From Selenomonas sp. GACV-9 (lineage in GTDB: Bacteria > Bacillota > Negativicutes > Selenomonadales > Selenomonadaceae), in contig FPAX01000004.1 of NCBI GenBank assembly GCA_900116485.1, forward strand, positions 1 through 64,000: a DNA stretch of 64,000 bases, given 5' to 3'. Each line of letters starts with the position of its first letter. Within the stretch, counting starts at the first letter, position 1. The notes below the pieces were generated by a model. It made no database searches. It was not told where the DNA came from and saw only the letters and a list, made by a program, of their open reading frames with translations. This document shows positions 41,124 to 50,151 of this stretch, in pieces. Both the position numbers and the translations under genes were made by a program.

Positions 41124-41942
41124 GTGAATAAAAAGAAACAACCTTTGATTTCAGTAGTTATGGGAACATACAATCCACGAGAACAATATATAAAAGCAGC
41201 TGTTAAGTCGGTGTTGGCACAAACATTTACTGATTTTGAATTCATTATTTGTAATGATGGATCTGAGGCTGAGTACAGCAATATATTGTCCGCTGTAGAA
41301 AGTATGGATAACCGTATAAGAATGATTCATAATTCCCATAATTTAGGGTTGGCGGCCACTTTGAATCGTTGCTTGGAAGTAGCATGTGGACAATTTATAG
41401 CGAGAATGGATGACGATGATATATGCTTACCAAACCGATTCCGCGATCAGCTGGATTTTTTGAATAATAACAAAGAGTATATGTTCGTAGGAAGTTGTAT
41501 TGACTATATAGATGATAACAGTAACGTATGGGGGCATAGAACAGTGCCTGCATTTCCTCAAAGAGAAGATTTTTTGTATAACAGTCCTTATGTTCACCCA
41601 ACGATGATGTTCCGTCGCGAAGTATTTGCAAATGGAGATTTTTACAGTACACAAAAAATCGCTTTGCGTACAGAAGACTACGAATTATGGATGAGATTAT
41701 ATGGCCATGGAAAGTATGGTGCCAATATTTCGAAAGTGTTGTTGCAATACCGAGAAGGAGAAATGGGATATGCCAAAAGGAAAAGATTATACAGACTACA
41801 TGAAATGATGGTAAGAATTATCGGGTTTTATGAAATGGGAGTCATATCCAAAGGGGCTCTATATATTCTTAAGCCTCTATTATTTTGCATTTTGCCAAGT
41901 TTTATTATAAGAAAATGGAGAAAACGGAGCTGTTGGACATGA
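41124..41942 (+). CDS. Glycosyltransferase family 2
   Basis: 272 residues from GTG 41124, one base after the previous stop. The GT-A fold is shown by LISVVMGTYNPREQYIKAAV, IICNDGS and the metal motif ARMDDDDICLPNR. An acidic LRTEDYELWMRL near residue 190 is the usual catalytic-base region. It adds one sugar to the repeat unit at the cytoplasmic membrane face. Its stop overlaps the next start (ATGA). Confidence 0.92.
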   Translation: MNKKKQPLISVVMGTYNPREQYIKAAVKSVLAQTFTDFEFIICNDGSEAEYSNILSAVESMDNRIRMIHNSHNLGLAATLNRCLEVACGQFIARMDDDDICLPNRFRDQLDFLNNNKEYMFVGSCIDYIDDNSNVWGHRTVPAFPQREDFLYNSPYVHPTMMFRREVFANGDFYSTQKIALRTEDYELWMRLYGHGKYGANISKVLLQYREGEMGYAKRKRLYRLHEMMVRIIGFYEMGVISKGALYILKPLLFCILPSFIIRKWRKRSCWT

Positions 41943-42715
41943 AAATAGCGATTCTGTATATTGCGTTGGGGAAATATGATGTTTTTTGGAAAGATTTTTA
42001 TTTATCGGCAGAGATGCATTTTATTAAAAGTATAAAAAAAGATTATTACATTTTTACAGATGCACAACATATATATAAAGAAGATGCTGATAATGTTAAA
42101 AAGATACCTCAAGAAAACTTGGGATGGCCTGGAAATACTTTGTTTCGATTCAATATTTTTTTAAATATGGAATCTGAATTGGAGAAATATGATTATATTT
42201 TCTTTTTTAATGCAAATTATATTTTCGTCAAGGATATAGATGTGGATTTTTTGCCTATAAACAAATTGCTAGTAGTGCAACATCCGGGTTATTATAATAA
42301 AAGAGTAAATAAATATCCATATGAAAAAAATCCTAATAGCTTAGCTTATGTGTCTAATAAGGAAAAAAAGACATATGTACAAGGATGTTTGGAAGGAGGT
42401 AGTAAGAAAGAATTTATAAATTTGATAAGAGATTTAGCTGGGAATATAAAGAATGATTATAGTAATGGCATTATTGCTAAATGGCATGATGAGTCGCATT
42501 TAAATAAATATATATGTAGTCATGAATATAAATTAATGCACCCGGGATATGCTTATCCTGAAGGTTGGGAAATACCATATCCGATGGAGATAATGACAAG
42601 AGATAAGAGAAAGATTGCAAGTTATGATGTGTTGCGTGGTACAAATAGTAAAGGTGGAAAAGCTATTTTAAAAAAAATAAAAATAAGATTAATTGATATA
42701 ATGGAGCACTTTTAA
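41939..42715 (+). CDS. Glycosyltransferase family 6 (ABO blood-group-like)
   Basis: 258 residues. It resembles bacterial GT6 enzymes throughout: ILYIALGKYDVFWKDFYLSA, NLGWPGNTLFRFNIF, YIFFFNANYIF, HPGYYNKR, IAKWHDESHLNKY and AYPEGWEIPY. The DXD metal motif of the mammalian enzymes is replaced by NAN (91-93), as in characterised metal-independent bacterial members. The family adds alpha-1,3 Gal or GalNAc, usually to a galactose that carries alpha-1,2-fucose. The neighbouring GT11 gene would make that acceptor. Gal versus GalNAc specificity cannot be read. Confidence 0.92.
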   Translation: MKIAILYIALGKYDVFWKDFYLSAEMHFIKSIKKDYYIFTDAQHIYKEDADNVKKIPQENLGWPGNTLFRFNIFLNMESELEKYDYIFFFNANYIFVKDIDVDFLPINKLLVVQHPGYYNKRVNKYPYEKNPNSLAYVSNKEKKTYVQGCLEGGSKKEFINLIRDLAGNIKNDYSNGIIAKWHDESHLNKYICSHEYKLMHPGYAYPEGWEIPYPMEIMTRDKRKIASYDVLRGTNSKGGKAILKKIKIRLIDIMEHF

Positions 42716-43576
42716 GTGATTATAGTTAGATTTATGGGTGGCTTGGGTAACCAAATGTTTCAATATGCTTTTGGTTTGGCCGTTGAACAAAGAGGTATAG
42801 ATGTTAAATATGATATTTCATGGATGAAATACCATTCAAAAAAAATGGAAATACAAGATGTTTTTTGCCTAGATTTGTCGGGTAAAATTGCTACTATAGA
42901 TGAATGTAATGAGCTAGGATATACAAGATATGATGTATATGGAAGATTGCGCCAGATATTTAATGCTAAGAAAAGTTTTATTTATCAAAGAAAAGCGATA
43001 GATTCTATTCTATTTGATGAAAGCTTGATGTATAAGGATAATACATATTTTGCAGGATATTTCCAATGTGAACAATATTTTTTATCAATTAAAGAACAAG
43101 TAAAAAATGTATTTAAATTTAATGATAGTTACGTGGGTGATGAAGTAAATAATAGAGAATTGATAAAAAAAATTGTAACTTCTGAATCGATTGCTTTACA
43201 TATCCGCCGCGGAGATTATTTGAATAATAATATTTATGATGCATTGGATGATGATTATTATACAAGAGCTATAAATAAAATGCATAGAATATATTCAAAG
43301 CCAATGTTTATTATTTTTTCGAATGATATTCCTTATTGTAAAGATAAGTATGATGATATTAATGCTGAATTCGTAGATTGGAATACAGGTAGATTTAGCT
43401 GGGTAGATATGTATCTTATGACACTATGTAAAGGTGTTGTGATACCTAATAGTACATTTAGTTGGTGGGGGGCTTGGTTAAATAATAATGATGTAAAAAC
43501 AGTTATTGCGCCACGTCAATGGTTTAGAAATATTCGATCTGGAGATATAATTCCTGATTCTTGGATTAGATTGTAG
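42716..43576 (+). CDS. Glycosyltransferase family 11, alpha-1,2-fucosyltransferase
   Basis: 286 residues from GTG 42716, directly after the GT6 stop. VRFMGGLGNQMFQYAFGLA (4-22), the GDP-fucose-binding HIRRGDY (162-168) and PNSTFSWWGAWLN near 244 are the family signatures. It transfers L-fucose from GDP-fucose to galactose in alpha-1,2 linkage. GDP-fucose is supplied by gmd, fcl, manB and manC in the same locus. Confidence 0.94.
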   Translation: MIIVRFMGGLGNQMFQYAFGLAVEQRGIDVKYDISWMKYHSKKMEIQDVFCLDLSGKIATIDECNELGYTRYDVYGRLRQIFNAKKSFIYQRKAIDSILFDESLMYKDNTYFAGYFQCEQYFLSIKEQVKNVFKFNDSYVGDEVNNRELIKKIVTSESIALHIRRGDYLNNNIYDALDDDYYTRAINKMHRIYSKPMFIIFSNDIPYCKDKYDDINAEFVDWNTGRFSWVDMYLMTLCKGVVIPNSTFSWWGAWLNNNDVKTVIAPRQWFRNIRSGDIIPDSWIRL

Positions 43577-43587
43577 GAGTATTGTAT

Positions 43588-45009
43588 ATGCCACCTTTTT
43601 CATTATTGTTTACAATAATTGTAATCTTTATTTTTATAAAAAAAGATACGTTACATAAAAAATATATAAATTTAGTTTCCGTGGAAATAATATTGGAAAT
43701 GACTTATTTTCAGGGATATTATTTGAAATATTTTTGGGGGGAAGATGGTGGAAAAAGTTGTTCGGTTATATGTTCGTATATTCTATTAATTTTTTCAATA
43801 TATATCTTATTTGTCCAAAGAAAAAAGATGCCGGAAAGACTGTTTTTGGCGGGGGGCACATATTTGATAATTGTTATATTAGGAATAGTTGTTCAATATA
43901 TGTTTCCTTATGATGGATTGATATTGCCTAAAAATTCGACTTGGGATGAGTATGTAGGAGGAGATGTAGGACTAATCAAGTATTCGTTTAGCATTGAAAA
44001 TTATATTGTTCCATTATGGGGAACAATTCGTTGGTTGTTTATTGTGTTAGCATTTAAGGTGATTTGTACTAAGGATGATCTAATATATGTGCTTGGAAAA
44101 GTTTATTGGTTCAGTTTGGCGATAGTATGTTGGGGAATATTTGAATTTGTGCTAAAAAATATTATCCATTTTGAGAATTTGCCATATGATATGGTGAAAT
44201 TTTTCTTTGGCGAAGTTGACCAAACTGTGGATTATGTGCTAGAACGTAATGATTTGGTATCGCTCCAAGGGGCAACAAGAGAGCCGTCACATTTTGTCTT
44301 ATCTTTATTAAATTTGTTTTTTGTTAGATTAGTAATATATCGATACAATAGTTTAAAGAATAATTTAAATATAGGTAGAGAGTTGTTATATTTTATACTA
44401 GTGTTTATATTGATGTATTTTTCACAAGGATTTACATCGATATGGTGTATTAGTATTGCACTTATTATGTGGTATTTATCTGGAGTACAACATAATAATA
44501 CGATTAAATCATATATAAAAGGTGGATTTAAATTACTGTTAATAGTAGCACTTGGATGGTGGTTGGTAAGTATTCTAGTGGAATCTGACAATTATTATGG
44601 AATTAGGCTGGGAGCTGCTATAAGTATATTAGATTCATTGATGAATGGAGAGGGGGTTTCTGTGCTGGGGACAACTGGGGGGATGTCAACATTTTCAAGA
44701 TTAACAAGTGTTTTTGTTTGTTTTCGAATATTTTGGGATAATTGTATTTGGGGATTAGGAATCGGTGCACAAACAGCGCATGCTATTACAGCTACTTTGT
44801 TATCTAATATAGGAATTGTTGGTATGATATCATGGATTGTATTGTTAAATACAAACGGTCTTGTAAAGCGTAAATATGATTTAAAAACTTTTTTGTTTTA
44901 TTTGATAATAGGGGGACTGGTTACTGGTATGGGAAATAGTCCATTATATAGATTGTTTTTTGTGTTTCTTTTGGAGGCAACAAGTTTATATTATGAGGAG
45001 ATAAAATGA
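43588..45009 (+). CDS. wzy: Polysaccharide polymerase (Wzy-like)
   Basis: 473 residues from ATG 43588, eight bases after TAGGAG. About 11-12 membrane segments and a larger loop near residues 200-235 (SLQGATREPSHFVLSLLN, with the RxPSH-type motif also seen in O-antigen polymerases/ligases). Sequence identity in Wzy proteins is low, so the call rests on topology, the EPSHF motif and position. It would join repeat units on the periplasmic side. Very AT-rich. Confidence 0.82.
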   Translation: MPPFSLLFTIIVIFIFIKKDTLHKKYINLVSVEIILEMTYFQGYYLKYFWGEDGGKSCSVICSYILLIFSIYILFVQRKKMPERLFLAGGTYLIIVILGIVVQYMFPYDGLILPKNSTWDEYVGGDVGLIKYSFSIENYIVPLWGTIRWLFIVLAFKVICTKDDLIYVLGKVYWFSLAIVCWGIFEFVLKNIIHFENLPYDMVKFFFGEVDQTVDYVLERNDLVSLQGATREPSHFVLSLLNLFFVRLVIYRYNSLKNNLNIGRELLYFILVFILMYFSQGFTSIWCISIALIMWYLSGVQHNNTIKSYIKGGFKLLLIVALGWWLVSILVESDNYYGIRLGAAISILDSLMNGEGVSVLGTTGGMSTFSRLTSVFVCFRIFWDNCIWGLGIGAQTAHAITATLLSNIGIVGMISWIVLLNTNGLVKRKYDLKTFLFYLIIGGLVTGMGNSPLYRLFFVFLLEATSLYYEEIK

Positions 45010-46115
45010 AAGTATTACAGGTGTCTTGTAATGACCTTTCGAATGGTGGCGTTCAAAATGTTTTTATGAATATTATCGCTAATATGCCAGATTGTGATTT
45101 CGATTTGGTAGTTTTTGGTGATGGTGATGATTATTATAAAGACGAATTTTTAAAATTTGGTGGACGTATTTTTGCATTCCCAATATATCAAGGGAATAAC
45201 AAGTATATAGCACAATTAGACAGAATACTTTGGATTTTTAGATTACCGTTATTTATCTTTTGTATAAATCGTAAATATGGCAACTATGATGTTATCCATT
45301 GTCATAATTATTTTGAAAGTTTTCTTTGTAATTTTGGGGCTTATTTGTCAGGTATAAATGTAAGAATATCTCATTGTCATAATAGTGCAGATCCTTCGGA
45401 AACCAAATGTTATAAATTATATACAAGTGTTTTGAGGATGATATTTAAAAGATATACAAATGTTAAAATTGGCTGCTCGTCAAAAGCAAATGAATATTTA
45501 TATGGAGATGATAATGATGTATTGGTGATTAATAATTTTATAAAAGTCAATACGTGGTTACAGGAAAAGAGAAAATATAAAACACCTGATGGAAAATATT
45601 TATTTGTGCACATAGGAAGGTTTTGTTATCAAAAAAATCAACTATTTATGTTAGAAGTTTTTAAAGAGATTTCTTTGAGAGAACCAGATGCAAGATTAGC
45701 TATTATGGGATATGGTAATGATGAAAAAAAATTACGCTCATATGTTGAAGAAAATATGTTGAGTAATTTGGTTACCTTTTATCCACATGATTACAATAAG
45801 TATCAATTGTTAGCAGAGAGCAATTATATGATTTTCCCCTCGATTTCGGAAGGCTTTGGTATTGCTTTATTAGAAGCACAGATAATGGATTGTTTATGTT
45901 TTGTTTCAGATGCGATTCCAGAAAATACTGACATGGGGTTAGAGGTAAGGATATCATTAGAGAAAACAACAAAACAATGGGCGGAAATTATTTTAAAGTG
46001 TATTAAAGATAGATGCTCATATTGTGCTGATGAGAAAAAGATAAACAAATTTGATATGAGAAATATTATGAAAAAATATCGTCTTATATATAAAAATATT
46101 AACGAAAGGAGTTAG
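45006..46115 (+). CDS. Glycosyltransferase family 4
   Basis: 369 residues, overlapping wzy by four bases. The N-terminus SCNDLSNGGVQNVFMNII has the glycine-rich acceptor loop; the donor site includes FVHIGRFCYQKNQLFMLEVF and FPSISEGFGIALLEAQIM (EX7E motif). It is a retaining GT-B glycosyltransferase of unknown sugar specificity acting in repeat-unit synthesis. Confidence 0.92.
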   Translation: MKVLQVSCNDLSNGGVQNVFMNIIANMPDCDFDLVVFGDGDDYYKDEFLKFGGRIFAFPIYQGNNKYIAQLDRILWIFRLPLFIFCINRKYGNYDVIHCHNYFESFLCNFGAYLSGINVRISHCHNSADPSETKCYKLYTSVLRMIFKRYTNVKIGCSSKANEYLYGDDNDVLVINNFIKVNTWLQEKRKYKTPDGKYLFVHIGRFCYQKNQLFMLEVFKEISLREPDARLAIMGYGNDEKKLRSYVEENMLSNLVTFYPHDYNKYQLLAESNYMIFPSISEGFGIALLEAQIMDCLCFVSDAIPENTDMGLEVRISLEKTTKQWAEIILKCIKDRCSYCADEKKINKFDMRNIMKKYRLIYKNINERS

Positions 46116-46116
46116 T

Positions 46117-46941
46117 ATGGGACCGAAAATTAGTATAATTACAGTTTCATTTAATGCGGTAAATACAATTGAACAAACAATTACAAGTGTGCTCAATCAA
46201 ACATATAATAATTATGAATACATAATAATAGATGGGGAATCTACAGATGGTACAGTTGACATTATAAAAAAATATGAGGACAAAATAACGTGTTGGATTA
46301 GTGAACAGGATAATGGTATTTATGATGCGATGAATAAGGGGATTGCACATGCAAATGGTGATTATATTCAGATTATTGGTGCTGATGACTGTTTTTGTAA
46401 TGATGAATCGTTGACATCTATAGTTTCCCAGTTGAGTAATGATATTGATATATTAAGTGCATGTGAGTATGTGATAGTAGACGGAAATAGACAATTCAAA
46501 TACAGTAATGCTTTTGCTAAAAATAAAGATAATTATAGAGGCGGTATGGTGCCGCATGCAGCAATGCTCGTAAAAAAATCTATATACAATAAATATAAAT
46601 TTGATGAGAGTTATAAAATAGTTGCTGATTATAAATTTTTTTTACAGTGCTATTATGATGACGATATAAAAATAAAATTTGTTAGTGACTATATAGTTTT
46701 TTTTGATGGTAGTGGTGTATCTTCTGACTCAGTTGCCTGTAGACAGGAGGATGAACGCGTTTATAGAGAATTAAAATTATCTTTTAATAAAAAAACGAAA
46801 CCTAAAAAATATAAACAGCTTATAAGGTCATTATTTATGAATATTGGTATTTATAAATATATCTATAATCAATATTTAAATTTTTTTGTTTATGAAAAAC
46901 ATAGGTGCGATAATAAGATTTGTCGTTGGTGTAGGAGGTAA
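46117..46941 (+). CDS. Glycosyltransferase family 2 (WcaA-like)
   Basis: 274 residues, AAAGGAG upstream. ISIITVSFNAVNTIEQTITS, QTYNNYEYIIIDGESTDGT, SEQDNGIYDAMNKGI and IIGADDCF are characteristic of the family that includes colanic acid and PglI-like transferases. It adds one sugar to the lipid-linked oligosaccharide. The sugar is unknown. Confidence 0.92.
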   Translation: MGPKISIITVSFNAVNTIEQTITSVLNQTYNNYEYIIIDGESTDGTVDIIKKYEDKITCWISEQDNGIYDAMNKGIAHANGDYIQIIGADDCFCNDESLTSIVSQLSNDIDILSACEYVIVDGNRQFKYSNAFAKNKDNYRGGMVPHAAMLVKKSIYNKYKFDESYKIVADYKFFLQCYYDDDIKIKFVSDYIVFFDGSGVSSDSVACRQEDERVYRELKLSFNKKTKPKKYKQLIRSLFMNIGIYKYIYNQYLNFFVYEKHRCDNKICRWCRR

Positions 46942-46942
46942 A

Positions 46943-48616
46943 ATGTTAGAATTAATAAATAGGAAAATAAAGTTCATTATATTTTTGTTGTTGACAAATT
47001 CTTCGACGGCATTTTGTTATCTTATACCTCCGATAAATGATATTTTTTATTCTATTGTACGATTTGTCGGTTACGAAGCTTTGGTATGTTCTTGGTGCAT
47101 ATTTGTGGTTTTGTTTGCTAGCTTTGTGGAAAAAAGATATAAAAAGATAGCACGGATGTTTCTGTATCTGCTGATGTTATGCAGTTTTGTTCTGTTTTTG
47201 GTCGATATTGTCCTTTTAGTTAAGTTTAATTCCATATTTGATCAAGCAAAAATAGAAATAGTATTGGGGACAAGTCCTAGCACTGTACGTGAATTTCTAG
47301 AGCTGTATTTATTAGATGTTCGGACTTTAATATATTTAATAATATTATGTGGCATAGCGTATAAAGTTATAAAAGTGAAAAGGGCTGATAATATACATGC
47401 TGGTTTGTCATATCTGCTGCTTGCTTTGGGAGCTGTTGGGGCAGTAGTGTTCTTTTTTAATGTTTATCGAACTGGATTGTTTGGTTTATTAGAGAAGAAT
47501 ATTTATAGAGGATTACTGATAAATCGTGTTTGCATGGATACATATGCTGCTATTGATTCTTTGGGGGATGAAGAGCGTATAACATTATCTTTTGATAATA
47601 GTGAAGAAAAGATAACAGAGAATGATAGTGACGACTTGAATGTGATTTTTGTCTTAGGCGAATCCGTGGACAGAAATAAGATGTCGGCATATGGTTATCA
47701 TCTGAATAATACTCCATTTTTGTCAAGTTGGGTACATGATAATGAGGCGTATCTATTTAGAGATACAATAGCCCCAGCTAATTATACTACTAAGGCGATG
47801 GAATTGATATTTACATTTACAGATAAAAATGATCAAGGTAAATGGTATGATAATGCAAATATAATAGATGTTGCTAAAAAAGCTGGATTTCATACCGCTT
47901 GGATATCAAATCAAAGTCCTGTGGGAAAATATGGCAATACCGATAGAATACTGGCTAATCGTTGTGATTATTATGATTTTACAAGTGTTGAAGGTGGTGG
48001 GACAGGTTCCTTGACAAGACCGCTTGATGAGGAAGTATTGTCGTTATTAGATAAGGCAAAGTCTAGTGATAGTAATAAGAATTTTTATATTATTCATCTT
48101 GAAGGATCACATGAAGTGTTCTCTATGCGCTATCCTGCAGAATTCAATGTTTTTAATGAAAATGACGAAGGAACTGATAATGTAAAGTGGAATAAGTCAC
48201 GAGCTGAATATGCAAATAGTGTGTTATATACAGATTATGTTCTTAATGAAATCATTAAGCGTTTTAAAAACGACAATGCGGTTGTAATTTATATTTCTGA
48301 TCATGGCAATGATGTGTATGATGATGGAAGAAATTTTGTTGGGCATAGTGGTGAGAATGAAAGAAGTCCACATATGGTTGAAGTACCAATGTTTATTTGG
48401 GGATCGCAAAAGTATTGGTCAACACATCAATCCATGCGCGATTCAATCATTGCGGCTGTGAATAAACCATTTATGACGGATGATATGATATATTTGTTCG
48501 AAGATATCATGCAGATAAAATCTTCGTCGTATAAGCCTGAGCACAGTGTCGTAAATTCTCTCTTTGTGCCTAAAAGAAGAATTTACGGTGGTATTGATTA
48601 TATTAAGAATGATTGA
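46943..48616 (+). CDS. Phosphoethanolamine transferase-like membrane sulfatase-fold enzyme
   Basis: 557 residues from ATG 46943, after AGGAGG. Five N-terminal membrane segments (to about residue 175) precede a periplasmic alkaline-phosphatase/sulfatase fold: NVIFVLGESVDRNKMSAYGY, the probable catalytic threonine in NYTTKAMELIF, IIHLEGSHEVFSMRYP and YISDHGNDVYDDGRNFVGHS. This is the EptA/CptA type that moves phosphoethanolamine from phosphatidylethanolamine to a glycan or lipid A. Its place in the locus suggests decoration of the polysaccharide. Confidence 0.85.
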   Translation: MLELINRKIKFIIFLLLTNSSTAFCYLIPPINDIFYSIVRFVGYEALVCSWCIFVVLFASFVEKRYKKIARMFLYLLMLCSFVLFLVDIVLLVKFNSIFDQAKIEIVLGTSPSTVREFLELYLLDVRTLIYLIILCGIAYKVIKVKRADNIHAGLSYLLLALGAVGAVVFFFNVYRTGLFGLLEKNIYRGLLINRVCMDTYAAIDSLGDEERITLSFDNSEEKITENDSDDLNVIFVLGESVDRNKMSAYGYHLNNTPFLSSWVHDNEAYLFRDTIAPANYTTKAMELIFTFTDKNDQGKWYDNANIIDVAKKAGFHTAWISNQSPVGKYGNTDRILANRCDYYDFTSVEGGGTGSLTRPLDEEVLSLLDKAKSSDSNKNFYIIHLEGSHEVFSMRYPAEFNVFNENDEGTDNVKWNKSRAEYANSVLYTDYVLNEIIKRFKNDNAVVIYISDHGNDVYDDGRNFVGHSGENERSPHMVEVPMFIWGSQKYWSTHQSMRDSIIAAVNKPFMTDDMIYLFEDIMQIKSSSYKPEHSVVNSLFVPKRRIYGGIDYIKND

Positions 48617-48773
48617 TTATGTCGTTTGGTTATCGTAGAGTTTTTTGTAACTATACTTTTGATTTTGTTTACTGTCTATATCTAAGATGAATATGGATAA
48701 AGTTTATTAAAACTTAATACATACATGGTTGCAACATTGATTCTTTAAAAGCAAAAGTAAAGGAAAGGTTGTT

Positions 48774-50108
48774 TTGAGAAAGATAAATGATAGAGCTGGA
48801 TTTGAAAACTCGGTACAAAGAAGTGTTAATGTAAAGAAGAATGTTCTTTATTCTGTCGTATTGAAGGCAGCTGGTATTGCTTTGTCTTTTTTTACTTTGC
48901 CGTTAACATTGCATTATTTAAATGCTGTAGAATACGGCGTTTGGATAACACTCTTTTCTATTATGAATTGGATAAATATGCTGGATGTGGGGATTGGATT
49001 AGGTCTGCGAAACAAACTAGCAGAAGCTGTAGCTATGCATGATAATGATTCTGCTAGGATATATATATCGACTGGCTTCTTTTCTATTTTGGGAATAGGT
49101 TCATTATTATTACTATTTATAGTCGTTTCGGTTCGGTGTATAGATATGCAAATCGTTTTCAATACATCGGATATTGATCCTAATGAATTGAGTTTGGCGA
49201 TTTTGTCAACAGGGGTATTTGTTGTTATATCATTTGTGTTAAGTATAATTAATCAGATTTATTATGCGTATCAAAAAGCGGCTATACCAGGACTGATTAG
49301 TGTTGTAAATGGTGCACTGCTATTATTGATAATATATATATTAACATTTCAAGAAAAACATTCTTTGGTATGTTTTGTTTATGGGTTTGGATTTTCAATA
49401 TTGTTGTCCAAAATTATATTTATTATAGCTTTTTTTTACAAGCATATAGATATGATTCCTTCCTTTAGCCACTTGCACTTATGTCGATTAAAAGAAATTA
49501 CTAACCTTGGATTAAAATTTTTTATTATCCAACTTTGTTGTATTGTAGGGTTCGGCTTTAGTAATATTTTGATAACACAATTGTTAGGACCGGAATATGT
49601 ACGAACTTATGATGTAATATTTAAAATTTTTAATTTTTCAGTAATGGTACAAAATTTAATTTTAACACCACTCTGGTCGGCATATACAGAAGCATACGCT
49701 AAAGGTGATTATAAATGGATTAAACGAGCATTTTTAAAAACTTGTCATATATCAGTACTTATTGTGTTTGTAATGTTATTCGTAGCTTTGTTTTTAGATG
49801 ATGTATTATATGTTTGGCTTTCGATGAAATTCGTATATGATAAATGGCTGATAATAGGGATGATCGTTTATCATACACTATCATTATTTGCAGGCAATTA
49901 TTGCATGATATTGAATGGCATTGGCAGATTGAATATACAGATGATAGCTTGGATTATTGCTGCTTTATTAATTATACCTTTAGCTTATGTTTTTACGATT
50001 ATACTAATGATGAATATTGAAGGGATAATATGGTCATTAAGTATTTCAATGCTAATATTACTGTGCGCATTATCTTATGATGTTACTATGTTGTTTAGGA
50101 AATGGTAA
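48774..50108 (+). CDS. wzx: Polysaccharide flippase (Wzx-like)
   Basis: 444 residues from TTG 48774, preceded by AAAGGAAAGG. About 12-14 membrane segments; the N-terminal NVLYSVVLKAAGIALSFFTL and GVWITLFSIMNWINMLDVGI region with GLRNKLAEA is typical of MOP-superfamily flippases. It exports lipid-linked repeat units to the periplasm for Wzy. The 157-bp gap upstream shows no clear gene. Confidence 0.9.
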   Translation: MRKINDRAGFENSVQRSVNVKKNVLYSVVLKAAGIALSFFTLPLTLHYLNAVEYGVWITLFSIMNWINMLDVGIGLGLRNKLAEAVAMHDNDSARIYISTGFFSILGIGSLLLLFIVVSVRCIDMQIVFNTSDIDPNELSLAILSTGVFVVISFVLSIINQIYYAYQKAAIPGLISVVNGALLLLIIYILTFQEKHSLVCFVYGFGFSILLSKIIFIIAFFYKHIDMIPSFSHLHLCRLKEITNLGLKFFIIQLCCIVGFGFSNILITQLLGPEYVRTYDVIFKIFNFSVMVQNLILTPLWSAYTEAYAKGDYKWIKRAFLKTCHISVLIVFVMLFVALFLDDVLYVWLSMKFVYDKWLIIGMIVYHTLSLFAGNYCMILNGIGRLNIQMIAWIIAALLIIPLAYVFTIILMMNIEGIIWSLSISMLILLCALSYDVTMLFRKW

Positions 50109-50151
50109 TTTAATATTTAAATATTTGAGCTTAAGCGTGAGGTATTTTGAG

